NCBI GenBank assembly: GCA_002331335.1
Contig: DCZO01000035.1
Location: forward strand, 196,203-260,202
DNA from: Nitrospira sp. UBA2082
GTDB lineage: Bacteria; Nitrospirota; Nitrospiria; Nitrospirales; Nitrospiraceae
Direction of reading: 5' to 3'
Length of the DNA: 64,000 nucleotides
This document shows positions 7,493 to 15,485 of the stretch, in pieces. The notes under the pieces were generated by a model. That model had not been told where the DNA came from. It saw only the letters and a list, made by a program, of their open reading frames with translations, and did not search any database. Position 1 is the stretch's first letter; every line of letters starts with the position of its first letter. The translations under genes were made by a program, and so were the position numbers.

Positions 7493-8428
7493 ATGGGTAG
7501 ACCTCTCGATCAACATACACAAATTTCTGGAGACACCCTCCAGAGTGCCTTTCCCTTCATTCAGCAAGGGGGGTGGAAGAACACACCAGCACAGCACAAA
7601 TCCCATGCCTCCCATGGGAGGCATTCCCAACCTGCCTCTCCGACGGCTATTCCGCACAGGCCGTTTCCAGCCGAGCTTTTCGCAGATCTCACGAAGCGTG
7701 AAATCCAGGCCGTCCTGGAGATAATGCACTACTCGATCGAAGCTAAGACCGGGGACGATGTCTATCAAGTCTTGCGATTGATCCAGCGTGTCGTCGCCTG
7801 CCCGCGCGTAATCGGCGGAGTGGCCAGATTGAATTCCAAAGGGACTTTCGGAGAATTCAACAACGTTATCAACGTCAGTTATTCAAATGACTGGCTGTAT
7901 ACCTATTGCAAAAATGAGTATGCAGCGATCGACCCGGTCCTACAGCACCTGTCTTCTGGCACGCCCACTCTTATTTGGGAACAAACCTTCGCGGCTTCCA
8001 CTTCTCAAAAACAACGAGAATTCGTTGAAGAAGCGCGCGCCTACGGGTTGACAAACGGTATCACAACTGGGAATGTTGATCGGAGCCGAGGCATCGCAAC
8101 ATTCTTTTCGTTTGCCGGTGGCGACGCAAGCGATGCGGTGCGTTATAAAGGCATCCTGGAATATCTCGTTCCTTATCTGCACCGCGTGTTGGCTACTGGT
8201 ACTCTTCTTCTCTCATCCATTGGATCCAAAGGGCTCTCTCCGCGAGAAATAACGGTGTTGCTGTGGATAAAGGAAGGGAAAAGCAACTGGGAGATTGCAC
8301 ATATTATTGGAATCAGCGAGCGAACAGTTCGCTTTCATGTAGAAAGCATTTTTCTCAAGCTCGACACCAGTTCGCGGACTCAGGCCGTGGCGGTTGCTAT
8401 GGAGCGAGGCCTGCTTCCGACAGCGTAA
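7493..8428 (+). CDS. luxR: LuxR-type quorum-sensing regulator (autoinducer domain + HTH)
   Basis: Transcription factor expected to bind an acyl-homoserine lactone and then DNA. The ATG at 7493 follows GAGGGGAG at 8 nt. Residues 1-65 are a low-complexity extension rich in His, Gln, Ser and Pro, not found in typical 240-residue LuxR proteins. The autoinducer domain keeps the TraR signature with identical spacing: W134, Y138, D147, P148 and W162. The C terminus (about 243-305) is a LuxR HTH: LSPREITVLLWIKEGKSN, then TVRFHVESIFLKLD. It converges on luxI with 24 bp between stops. Confidence 0.93.
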   Translation: MGRPLDQHTQISGDTLQSAFPFIQQGGWKNTPAQHKSHASHGRHSQPASPTAIPHRPFPAELFADLTKREIQAVLEIMHYSIEAKTGDDVYQVLRLIQRVVACPRVIGGVARLNSKGTFGEFNNVINVSYSNDWLYTYCKNEYAAIDPVLQHLSSGTPTLIWEQTFAASTSQKQREFVEEARAYGLTNGITTGNVDRSRGIATFFSFAGGDASDAVRYKGILEYLVPYLHRVLATGTLLLSSIGSKGLSPREITVLLWIKEGKSNWEIAHIIGISERTVRFHVESIFLKLDTSSRTQAVAVAMERGLLPTA

Positions 8429-8452
8429 GACATAGGCAGTACCTCTCTTCTC

Positions 8453-9208
8453 TCACGCAGCCGCGAGCGTTTTATCTACAGAGAGAGCGGATTGATCTAT
8501 GCGGGCCCCAGCAAAGTCTCGTGAGTCTCTTGCGAGAAATCGACTCCTTTCAAAAGAAACAGAGCCATCTACTGTATTCATCCACTGGGCAAACAACGCC
8601 TGCTTCAATGGCGCAGTGTCGTGATACTCCTGCCAATCCAGGATAGCGGCAATTGACAGGGCCCCAGCAGGTGGCAGGGAGACAGCCGGGCTGATGGCCT
8701 CACAGCAAAGTCCTATGCCTCGAAGTACCCGCAAAAACCGCCTCTCGACTACCATGTACATGTAGCGAACGTCATTCTGTCGCGCCCATTGATACACTCC
8801 TTTGATAAGGACCAACATGAGCCGAGTTGAGAGTCCTCTCTCCGTTAGAGTCGGATCCAATGCCAACCGTGTAATTTCAGCCGTATCGTATGCTTTTCGA
8901 ATTTCACAGCCGTTCAGCAAACACGGACGAAACTCTTTTTCCAACATGAATGGATGCGGGGATCGAACTATCCGAAAGACCCCGCGAAGATCCTGTCTTG
9001 AATCGAACAGCCCAACCGATGTTGCAAATGCATCGTATTCGTCTCTTTCCATCCCATCGTCACTTCTGTCAACCCATTGGAGCCGATGGGCAAATACCTG
9101 ATGGCGTAACATATAGGACGTTCTCAACTCTTCTTCCCCGCAGATCGTTCTCACGGTGAGATCCTCTTCCTGAAACTCGATTGTCCGACTCTCTTCTGCC
9201 ACCAGCAT
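8453..9208 (-). CDS. luxI: Acyl-homoserine-lactone synthase
   Basis: Makes the quorum signal from S-adenosylmethionine and an acyl donor in the cytoplasm. All the conserved LuxI residues can be assigned: R35, F39, W45, E54, D56, D59, R79, F93, E111 and R114, in the motifs LRHQVFAHRLQW, GMERDEYD and TAEITRLALD. At 251 residues it is longer than LuxI (about 200), mainly by a C-terminal extension after residue 190. The ATG follows AAGGAGGGG. A 20-bp lux box lies 72 bp upstream, so signal-dependent induction is likely. The acyl chain cannot be predicted. Nitrospira moscoviensis is reported to have such a system. Confidence 0.92.
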   Translation of the reverse strand: MLVAEESRTIEFQEEDLTVRTICGEEELRTSYMLRHQVFAHRLQWVDRSDDGMERDEYDAFATSVGLFDSRQDLRGVFRIVRSPHPFMLEKEFRPCLLNGCEIRKAYDTAEITRLALDPTLTERGLSTRLMLVLIKGVYQWARQNDVRYMYMVVERRFLRVLRGIGLCCEAISPAVSLPPAGALSIAAILDWQEYHDTAPLKQALFAQWMNTVDGSVSFERSRFLARDSRDFAGARIDQSALSVDKTLAAA

Positions 9209-9271
9209 GCCGCCCCTCCTTAGTTAGAGAACGAACCAGAATTGCTGCGGAGGAGATGCCTCAATTTCATA

Positions 9272-9309
9272 CCTGCCGTCACCTGGCGTAGTCGCCAGGT
9301 GACGGCAGG
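9272..9309. promoter_or_regulatory. Lux box within a perfect 17-bp inverted repeat
   Basis: Arms 9272-9288 and 9293-9309 are perfectly complementary with 4 nt between them. The central 20 bp (9281-9300) read ACCTG, ten bases, CAGGT, the classical lux-box form. It lies in the divergent region between luxI (start 9208) and the sensor kinase (start 9393), so LuxR-AHL could act on either promoter. There is no T-run on either side, which argues against a terminator. Confidence 0.8.
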
Positions 9310-9392
9310 ATCAGCAATCCAGTATTAGTGGCGGCTATCGGTGGAGGTCTGTACGTTCATGGGCGTGCTTGGAAGGAGGATTGCCTACAACT

Positions 9393-10205
9393 ATGAGACA
9401 GGAGAGAAACGGGTTCCGCATTATCGACGGGTTTCGTCATTCCAGGCTTGACGCCCGCACGGGTCACGGATCCAGTGATCCTCTCATCCACGAAGGATCA
9501 TCCGTGCTCCACGGAAAGCCCAAAAATGAAGAGCTGAAGGATGCGCTCAGGGTCATGGAACAGCGATTATCGACTCTACTGGACGACCGTACCTACCTCG
9601 GACGAGACCTGCATGACGGCGTCCTGCAATCGCTGTACGCTATCGGTCTCAGCATCGAGACGACTCAGCGGAGGGAGTCCCGCATGACTCCGCAATCACA
9701 GCGTTCTATTGCCGGTATCGTTGCGCAAATCAACCGGCTTATCGACGAGATACGCCACATGATTCGACGGCTTGAACAGGGTGTCGTGCACGAATTCGAC
9801 CTGACCACCGAGCTCCACGCGCTGAAAGCCACTTACGATCAGGTCGGCCATATACGGATCACGCTGGACCTTCAATCCGCCGCTATTGAGGTCCTGACGA
9901 AGGAAGAAGAACGTGAGATCCTGCATATCGTGCGAGAAGCCCTCAACAACTGCGTCCGCCATGCCCACGCCGCCCATGCGAAGATTGCGATCCGAAAACA
10001 CGGAGAGAAAATTCTGGTCACCGTCTGCGATGACGGCACCGGATTCACCACGGCAGCGGGATCGGTCAAGCGGGGTTACGGCTTCGCCAATATGGAGGCA
10101 CGAGCCAGGAAAATTGGAGGCACCTTGCGGGTGCAGTCCGAACTTGGCCGGGGTACCGACATTATCCTTGAATTTACCTTGGAACCAATGCTGGCTCCTG
10201 TATGA
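9393..10205 (+). CDS. Cytoplasmic NarX/LiaS-type histidine kinase
   Basis: Sensor kinase of the HisKA_3 class that should phosphorylate the response regulator encoded next. Residues 1-60 show no known sensor domain and no membrane segment; a coiled stretch (KNEELKDALRVMEQRL) precedes the H-box YLGRDLHDGVLQSLYAIG. The HATPase domain has REALNNCVRHAHA (N box), VCDDGTGF and GYGFANMEARA. ATG 9393 is preceded by AAGGAGG at 13 nt; a TTG at 9369 is less likely. Its stop overlaps the next start (ATGA), so the two are translationally coupled. The input signal is unknown, but its place beside the lux box suggests a link to quorum sensing. Confidence 0.9.
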   Translation: MRQERNGFRIIDGFRHSRLDARTGHGSSDPLIHEGSSVLHGKPKNEELKDALRVMEQRLSTLLDDRTYLGRDLHDGVLQSLYAIGLSIETTQRRESRMTPQSQRSIAGIVAQINRLIDEIRHMIRRLEQGVVHEFDLTTELHALKATYDQVGHIRITLDLQSAAIEVLTKEEEREILHIVREALNNCVRHAHAAHAKIAIRKHGEKILVTVCDDGTGFTTAAGSVKRGYGFANMEARARKIGGTLRVQSELGRGTDIILEFTLEPMLAPV

Positions 10206-10864
10206 AGCGGTCGATTCGCACTATTATTCTTGACGATCACGAGCTGGTCCGAAAGGGGCTGCGCGCGCTTCTCGATCAGGAATCGGACGTGCTCATCGTG
10301 GGTGAGGCCGGCACGTGCGCTCAGGCCCTCGCCATCGCCAGGCGACTTCACCCGCAATTGGTCTTGCTTGACATGAAACTGCCCGATGTCTCCGGCATAG
10401 AAGCCTGCAGGCGGCTCCTTGCAGAGATGCCGCAGCTCAGAATCCTGGTCCTGACCAGCTACGCGGAAGAAGCCACTGTCGCCGCCGCGATCCGAGGCGG
10501 CGCGCACGGCTATGTGCTCAAGGATGTGAAACCGGATGATCTTATCCGCGCCATTCGCACTGTTGCAGGGGGGCGTTGTTACCTGGATCCACGCATCACC
10601 CAACAAACCTTTCGGTGGATTCGAACCAGCGCAAGTTCCGGCGGTAACATCCAAGGGCTGAGCCAGCTGTCGCCCCAGGAGCGTCTGATCATGCCGCTGC
10701 TCGCACAAGGCAGGACGAATAAAGAAATCGCCACACAACTGGGGCTCAGCGACAAGACAATCAAGAACTATCTGGCGAATATTTATGACAAACTCGGTGT
10801 GAATCGACGCACCGAAGCCGTGGCTTGGTACATGAAGGAACTGCCCCTCTCTCCTTCCATCTAG
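10202..10864 (+). CDS. NarL/FixJ-family response regulator
   Basis: A 220-residue DNA-binding response regulator paired with the kinase upstream. The receiver domain has the acidic pair in ILDDHE, the phospho-acceptor Asp in LVLLDMKLPD (about D58), the Thr/Ser in LVLTSYAEE and the Lys in YVLKDVK. The HTH_LuxR domain (about 152-212) reads LSPQERLIMPLLAQGRTNKE followed by LGLSDKTIKNYLANIYDKLG. Overlap of 4 bp with the kinase gene makes an operon of two. Targets cannot be told from this window. Confidence 0.93.
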   Translation: MKRSIRTIILDDHELVRKGLRALLDQESDVLIVGEAGTCAQALAIARRLHPQLVLLDMKLPDVSGIEACRRLLAEMPQLRILVLTSYAEEATVAAAIRGGAHGYVLKDVKPDDLIRAIRTVAGGRCYLDPRITQQTFRWIRTSASSGGNIQGLSQLSPQERLIMPLLAQGRTNKEIATQLGLSDKTIKNYLANIYDKLGVNRRTEAVAWYMKELPLSPSI

Positions 10865-11060
10865 ACCAGCTAACCCACGCTCTTCATAACAGCTCAGAAC
10901 GAATCAGCCCGAATCACATCTCGTGCGACTTCGGCGTTGCCTTACACATGCCCCGCGGACCGACGATGAGCTGCGGCATGGTGCGCTCAAGATTCGGCGC
11001 GCGATTCCGAGAAGATAACGTCGCCCCGTACTCTCTCATCAAGGGAGTTGCCCTGAAGCC

Positions 11061-11774
11061 ATGCCCTCAGCGCCAGAGTTACCGACGACCGCTGTTCTGC
11101 TCATCGAGCCCAAGAAGAGTCTTGTACTCACGCTTCAAGATCTGCTTATGGGTCATTTTCAGACTGCCCTTGACCTTGCCATTGCCGGCTCTCTACACGA
11201 GGGGATGACGCACCTGAGCACCCATCCGGTGGCCTTGACACTCATGAACCTGTCGCTTCCCGACTACAGAGGGCTTGATGCCGTACGCGCCGTGCGTCTC
11301 GCCGTTCCCGATACCGCGCTCATAGTCTACAGCGCGACTCCATCAATACCTCTGCTGCTTGATGCCGTGCGTGCGGGAGCTCATGGCGTCCTCTCCCTCA
11401 CCGACACGCCTGCAGACACATTTCATCTGGCCGTCGAATGTGCGATGATTCGAGCGCCTCAGCCGGCGATGCAGACCGGGCCCTCGTCGTCCGAACAGTC
11501 GCGCACCGGTTCGGCCACGATGCTGAAACTGGTGCATGACTTGAATAACACCATCATGTCCATCAATGGATTCGCCGACCTGCTGCTCAATCGATTGTCT
11601 ACGGATGAACCGGCGCGGGTCTGCTCCGAACAAATTCAAAAAGCCGGAACACGAGCCGCAGCGCTGATAAAATCCCTCTCCCTATGTCCGGACATCGCCC
11701 CCTCAGTTATGCCAGCATGCAACACCGACTCGGTATGCTCCGCACAACCTGCGCCGATTCTTTCTTCAAATTGA
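11061..11774 (+). CDS. Degenerate receiver fused to a DHp helix, no ATPase domain
   Basis: A 237-residue protein with an N-terminal receiver-like domain (1-128): LLIEPKKS replaces the usual acidic DD pair, and LMNLSLPDYRGLDAV puts Asn63 where the phospho-acceptor Asp should be. After a Ser/Gln-rich linker comes a kinase dimerisation helix, MLKLVHDLNNTIMSINGFAD, with His159 in the right place. It ends without any HATPase domain. It may receive phosphate on His159 from another kinase, act as a phosphotransfer or inhibitor protein, or be a remnant of a hybrid kinase. AAGGGAG lies 13 nt before the ATG. It follows the two-component operon after 196 bp. Confidence 0.75.
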   Translation: MPSAPELPTTAVLLIEPKKSLVLTLQDLLMGHFQTALDLAIAGSLHEGMTHLSTHPVALTLMNLSLPDYRGLDAVRAVRLAVPDTALIVYSATPSIPLLLDAVRAGAHGVLSLTDTPADTFHLAVECAMIRAPQPAMQTGPSSSEQSRTGSATMLKLVHDLNNTIMSINGFADLLLNRLSTDEPARVCSEQIQKAGTRAAALIKSLSLCPDIAPSVMPACNTDSVCSAQPAPILSSN

Positions 11775-11853
11775 CAGCTGCCGATTCAGTCACTAGGATA
11801 CGTGGCTGTCCGTAGTGAACTATTCCGTCCGCTTCTTCACAAAAGGAACACTG

Positions 11854-12420
11854 ATGGCCGAGCATTCGTCACCGTCGCCCGTCGCGCCACAGAAACACAC
11901 CTATCCCCCCAGTAACCCTCTCGAGCGCGCCTTCGAATCCGTGGTCTTCGCCAGCCGATGGATTCAAGCCCCGTTGTACGCCGGGCTCATCGTGGCGGAG
12001 CTGCTCTATGCATATAAATTCTTGGTCGAGCTCTGGGAGATGGTGACCCACATCCATAAGATGGAGGAAACCGTCTTTATGCTGGGCGTGTTGGGCTTGA
12101 TCGACGTCACGATGGTGGCGAATCTGCTGACCATGGTCGTCATCGGCGGCTATGCGACCTTCGTCAGCAAGCTGGACCTTGAATCACACCCCGACCGGCC
12201 GGACTGGCTCACGCATGTCGATCCGGGCACGATCAAGATTAAACTCGCGGCCTCGCTGATCGGGATCTCCAGCATCCATTTGCTGAAAGCCTTCGTCGAC
12301 GTGGCCCACGAAGACCCCGAACATATCAAGTGGAAGATCTTTATTCACATGACGTTCCTGGCCTCCGCGATTCTGCTGGCCTGGACCGACAAGATCATGC
12401 AAAAGGAGAAGAAGCACTGA
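11854..12420 (+). CDS. UPF0114 (YqhA) family inner-membrane protein
   Basis: A 188-residue membrane protein of the UPF0114 family (function unknown). It starts at the ATG after AAAGGAAC; an upstream GTG at 11815 would add 13 residues with no support. Three or four hydrophobic helices are visible: QAPLYAGLIVAELLYAYKFL, VFMLGVLGLIDVTMVANLLT, TIKIKLAASLIGISSIHLLK and FIHMTFLASAILLAW. The SNPLERAFESVVFASRW lead and WLTHVDPGTIKIKLA motif fit the family. It is bounded downstream by a heptad-repeat element. Confidence 0.85.
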   Translation: MAEHSSPSPVAPQKHTYPPSNPLERAFESVVFASRWIQAPLYAGLIVAELLYAYKFLVELWEMVTHIHKMEETVFMLGVLGLIDVTMVANLLTMVVIGGYATFVSKLDLESHPDRPDWLTHVDPGTIKIKLAASLIGISSIHLLKAFVDVAHEDPEHIKWKIFIHMTFLASAILLAWTDKIMQKEKKH

Positions 12421-12425
12421 CGCGG

Positions 12426-12486
12426 CGTCTCTCGTGAAACGTATCTCGCATCTCGCGAACGACGCTTCACGAACGACGAGCGACGC
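12426..12486. repeat. Gene-less inverted heptad element (CGTNNNN family)
   Basis: CGT or CGC starts units at 12426, 12433, 12440, 12447 and 12454 (CGTCTCT, CGTGAAA, CGTATCT, CGCATCT, CGCGAAC), exactly 7 bp apart. The inverted arm has ACG at 12462, 12469, 12476 and 12483, also 7 bp apart. The whole fills the gap between the UPF0114 stop and the HerA-like stop, which converge. Confidence 0.8.
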
Positions 12487-12489
12487 GGA

Positions 12490-14985
12490 TCACTGCCACG
12501 CCTGAGTGAGTTGGCCCTCGCTGTCCCGCCAATGAGGCGTCCAGGCGAGGGCCACGAGTTTGACGGCAATGTTGGCTTTGCTGGGCTTGATGGAGATGGT
12601 TTCAAGCCTTTCATTCAATGGGTCGGTTGCCGCAGCCAGCGCATCGCTCTCCGACTTGAACTGTACTTCGAGATCGACCAGCTGCTGTTGAAGCACGGCC
12701 ACATTCTCTTCCGCCCGGCCCACATCTTGTGATTCCTTCATGACTCGTCCGGCCCCACGAATCGCCGTCGTGGCACGCCCGATGTTTGCCGAACTGATGG
12801 TCTTGCGTCCCAGGAACGCGCCTAAAATGGAGGCTCCGACGGAAATCGCCGCCTGCACCTGGCTGGAACGGGCCTCGGCTTCCTGTTTCTCCTTCTGCTG
12901 CCCCGCCCGCCTGATGCGGTCTTCCAACGCCGCGATTTTCGGCGCGTATTTCTGGCGCAGCGATTCGGCCGCCTTGTCCCGCTGCTCGCGGCCGGTTTGC
13001 TGGAGCCGCACGCGGAAATCCCGTTCGGATTCTCCCGGCTGGGACACTTCCTTGGTGCTGGGGCTCCGGAACAACTCCACCTTCTGCGTCCTGAAGAGCC
13101 ACCCGCCGAAATCCTTGTTCCAATCGGCATAGCTCTTGGCCTTGCCGGCGCTCGACGGCAGCGCAAGAAACTCCGCGCCCTCTTCCGGATCCCGCTCGAG
13201 ATCAGCCACGGCAAAATCTGCGGCGGCCGCCTTATCCCAATCGACAGTCAGAGGACCCTCAGCCATAGACGCCAAGACAGTCACGTCTTGAGTGGTATCG
13301 ATCCCGCTTCTTGTATCGGAGAACCGGATTTGTGATGAGCCAACCAGCATCGGAGCATAGAGCAACTCGCTGCCATCGGGTTGCGTCCCACGCAATGGCA
13401 CAAAATATTGCGGCACATCCGGAGGCAACATGGGGCGAGCGGACGTCAAACGTGAACCGTCATTCGTCATTCCTGAAGAAATTGATACATCTATTCCGTC
13501 CGCTTGACGCTTGACGCTTGACGCTTGACGCTTCACAGGGTCCATCAGCGCTTTGATCTGCGTCCTGGTGAGTGGTCCACGGAGGTAGGACAGGCACCAG
13601 CGCGTTTCAAAGACCACTGGTTCGTCCTCATGCACGTTGTTCATCAGAAAGATCCGATTACCGAGACCCGCGAGCGTCTGCTCCATCCGCCCTCGATCGA
13701 ACTTCTTTCCCGCGCTGGACGAGGCCCCTTCCAGTCCCTCCAGAACACGGGCCTTATCTCGTTCTGTCTGCAATCGTCCGATGAACCAAGTGCCGGTGTT
13801 GGCCAGCCCCTTGTAGTCGAGATCGACGGGATTTTGTGTGGCCAGCACGACGCCGAGGCCGAATGCGCGCGCCTGCTTGAGCAACGTCATCAACGGCAGT
13901 TTCGATGGAGGGTTCGCAACCGGCGGGAAATATCCGAAGATTTCATCCATATAGAGCAGTGCGCGGAGGCTGGTCGTGCCAGACTGGGCTCGCATCCACC
14001 CAACCATTTGACTGAGCAAGAGCGTGACGAAGAACATCCGCTCGGCATCGTTCAGGTGCGCGATGGAGAAGATCGCATGCCGCGGCTTTCCCGCGGATGT
14101 ATAGAGCAGCGATTGGATGTCCAGCGCCTCACCTTCCAGCCAGGCCTGGAATCCTGGAGCCGCCAGTAGATTGTTCAGTTTCATCGCGAGCGCGAAGCGG
14201 TCTTTCGACGAGAAGAACGACTCCACGTCCATGACGCCGATTTTGGCGACCGGTGGCGATTGGATAGCTTGAATCAATGACGCGAGATCCAGATCTTCTT
14301 CCTTCTTCCAGGTCTGATCGAGGATGGTGGACAAAAGAATGTGCTCGCGGCTCTGGATCGGATCGGCTTCAACGCCGAGCAGCCCCAGGAGGCTCGTCGC
14401 CGTCGTGCTGATGCGCTCGCGAAGCAACTCCGAATCCTCCAGTACATCGGCAGCCGGAGCTGCGAAGGATTTCAGAATGGACACCCCCAGCCCCGCGTTG
14501 CTGCCCGGCGTGTAAATGGCGACCTCCGCCGCATCCCTCAGCCGCTGGATACGAGCGCCGTCCTGCTGCCAACCGGCCAATCCCTTCGTCCACAACTCGG
14601 CCTGTGCTTTCGCGTAGTCGGCTGGTGACAAACCTTTCTTGCGTGCATCGTCTTCATTGATCCAAGGCTGGAAGTCTTCACCCTTCAAGCTTGGAAACGT
14701 CAGCATCAAGTTGCCGAGGTCGCCCTTCGGATCGATGATGATGGCGGGGATATTGTCGATGGCGGCTTCTTCGAGGAGTGCCAGGCAGAGGCCGGTCTTG
14801 CCGCTGCCGGTCATGCCGACACAGACCGCGTGTGTCACCAGATCTTTCGAGTCGTAGAGCAACCACCCCGGCTTGGCCTGCTTGGCGGCTAAATCATAGG
14901 GCCGGCCCATGTAAAAGACACCGAGCTTTTCGAAATCTTCCGTTGCAGATTGTGTTGGCGCTACGGTCTTTTTCGCCTTTGACAT
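12490..14985 (-). CDS. HerA-like P-loop ATPase (DUF853/DUF87 type)
   Basis: A large (831-residue) ATPase of the HerA/FtsK superfamily. Walker A is GMTGSGKTGLC (about residues 58-68), followed by PAIIIDPKGDLGNLML. Walker B is ALLYMDEIFGY, with LATQNPVDLDYKGL as sensor region and an arginine-rich tail. Family members are thought to pump or process DNA, but this bacterial subgroup has no proven role. The C-terminal third is coiled coil (AESLRQKYAPKIAALEDRIR) with a glycine-rich hairpin. ATG 14985 follows GGGAGGGG. A linker near residues 485-515 is encoded by an inserted heptad-repeat element, in frame. Confidence 0.85.
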   Translation of the reverse strand: MSKAKKTVAPTQSATEDFEKLGVFYMGRPYDLAAKQAKPGWLLYDSKDLVTHAVCVGMTGSGKTGLCLALLEEAAIDNIPAIIIDPKGDLGNLMLTFPSLKGEDFQPWINEDDARKKGLSPADYAKAQAELWTKGLAGWQQDGARIQRLRDAAEVAIYTPGSNAGLGVSILKSFAAPAADVLEDSELLRERISTTATSLLGLLGVEADPIQSREHILLSTILDQTWKKEEDLDLASLIQAIQSPPVAKIGVMDVESFFSSKDRFALAMKLNNLLAAPGFQAWLEGEALDIQSLLYTSAGKPRHAIFSIAHLNDAERMFFVTLLLSQMVGWMRAQSGTTSLRALLYMDEIFGYFPPVANPPSKLPLMTLLKQARAFGLGVVLATQNPVDLDYKGLANTGTWFIGRLQTERDKARVLEGLEGASSSAGKKFDRGRMEQTLAGLGNRIFLMNNVHEDEPVVFETRWCLSYLRGPLTRTQIKALMDPVKRQASSVKRQADGIDVSISSGMTNDGSRLTSARPMLPPDVPQYFVPLRGTQPDGSELLYAPMLVGSSQIRFSDTRSGIDTTQDVTVLASMAEGPLTVDWDKAAAADFAVADLERDPEEGAEFLALPSSAGKAKSYADWNKDFGGWLFRTQKVELFRSPSTKEVSQPGESERDFRVRLQQTGREQRDKAAESLRQKYAPKIAALEDRIRRAGQQKEKQEAEARSSQVQAAISVGASILGAFLGRKTISSANIGRATTAIRGAGRVMKESQDVGRAEENVAVLQQQLVDLEVQFKSESDALAAATDPLNERLETISIKPSKANIAVKLVALAWTPHWRDSEGQLTQAWQ
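13444..13537. repeat. Inverted heptad element inside the HerA-like gene
   Basis: Left arm: CGTCA/CGTGA/CCTGA at 13444, 13451, 13458, 13465, 13472. Right arm: TGACG at 13505, 13512, 13519, 13526 and TCACA at 13533. Each arm keeps exactly 7 bp. On the coding strand it yields repeats of VKRQASS-type peptide, with no stop and no change of frame. The unit sequence matches that of the gene-bearing element at 15.01-15.48 kb. Confidence 0.85.
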
Positions 14986-15009
14986 GTTACTGCCCCTCCC
15001 TGGCTGTCT

Positions 15010-15042
15010 CGTCAATCGTCATGCGTCAATCGTCATTCGTAC
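15010..15042 (+). repeat. Heptad array, CGTCANN units (left arm of element 2)
   Basis: CGTCA starts at 15010, 15017, 15024 and 15031, then CGTAC at 15038, exactly 7 bp apart. It overlaps the last codons and stop of the four-helix-bundle gene on the minus strand, so the protein's C terminus (KKTGYSCTNDD) is partly encoded by the repeat. Confidence 0.87.
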
Positions 15043-15430
15043 AGGAGTAACCCGTCTTTTTCATGCCAGGTTGTCCGATGCTCCGAATATAGCCGTTTAC
15101 AAGCTGTATAAATCGAACCAGTTTCCCACGAAGCTCTTGATGGCACTTCTCATCAATATAGGTCTCATCGTGACAGGTTATTAAGTGGTCGAGCAACTCA
15201 TACGCCGACCCACGCGCGATCCGGCAGAACTGCACATTTTCCTTGAAATGGAATCGCCCGTATCCTTCAGCAATGTTGGCAGTAAGAGAAACTCCGGCTG
15301 TGCGGACCTGCTGGCCTAGGCAGTACTGCTCGTGTTTGGGGAGTTGCTTGGCCAGTAGATAGAGATCCTGCCTGACTTCTCTCCCGACCTTCCACACATC
15401 GAGATCTTCAAACGACTTGATGGAGTCCAT
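15026..15430 (-). CDS. Four-helix-bundle protein (S23 / IVS family), second copy
   Basis: A 134-residue member of the same family as the gene at 3603 but divergent from it. It shows the canonical FEDLDVWKVGREVRQDLYLL start, the LGQQVRTAGVSLTANIAEGY centre and the EYLQ-equivalent FKENVQFCRIARGSAYELLDHL helix. I use ATG 15430; a TTG two codons upstream is open. No rRNA or reverse-transcriptase gene is nearby. Like the first copy it lies between inverted 7-bp arrays, here of CGTCANN/NNTGACG type. Confidence 0.88.
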   Translation of the reverse strand: MDSIKSFEDLDVWKVGREVRQDLYLLAKQLPKHEQYCLGQQVRTAGVSLTANIAEGYGRFHFKENVQFCRIARGSAYELLDHLITCHDETYIDEKCHQELRGKLVRFIQLVNGYIRSIGQPGMKKTGYSCTNDD

Positions 15431-15449
15431 TCTCAATGAATCTTCCCCG

Positions 15450-15478
15450 ATTGACGATTGACGTTTGACGAATGACGC
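15450..15478 (-). repeat. Heptad array, inverted CGTCANN units (right arm of element 2)
   Basis: TGACG starts at 15452, 15459, 15466 and 15473, exactly 7 bp apart (ATTGACG, ATTGACG, TTTGACG, AATGACG). It is the reverse complement type of the array at 15010-15042 and lies just upstream of the four-helix-bundle gene, ending 8 bp before the DUF486 gene stop. Confidence 0.87.
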
Positions 15479-15485
15479 GCTCCGC

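Noticed and set aside
9272..9309. Inverted repeat before luxI read as an intrinsic terminator
   Set aside because: It lies in a divergent promoter region and no T-run follows on either strand; the lux-box reading explains it better.
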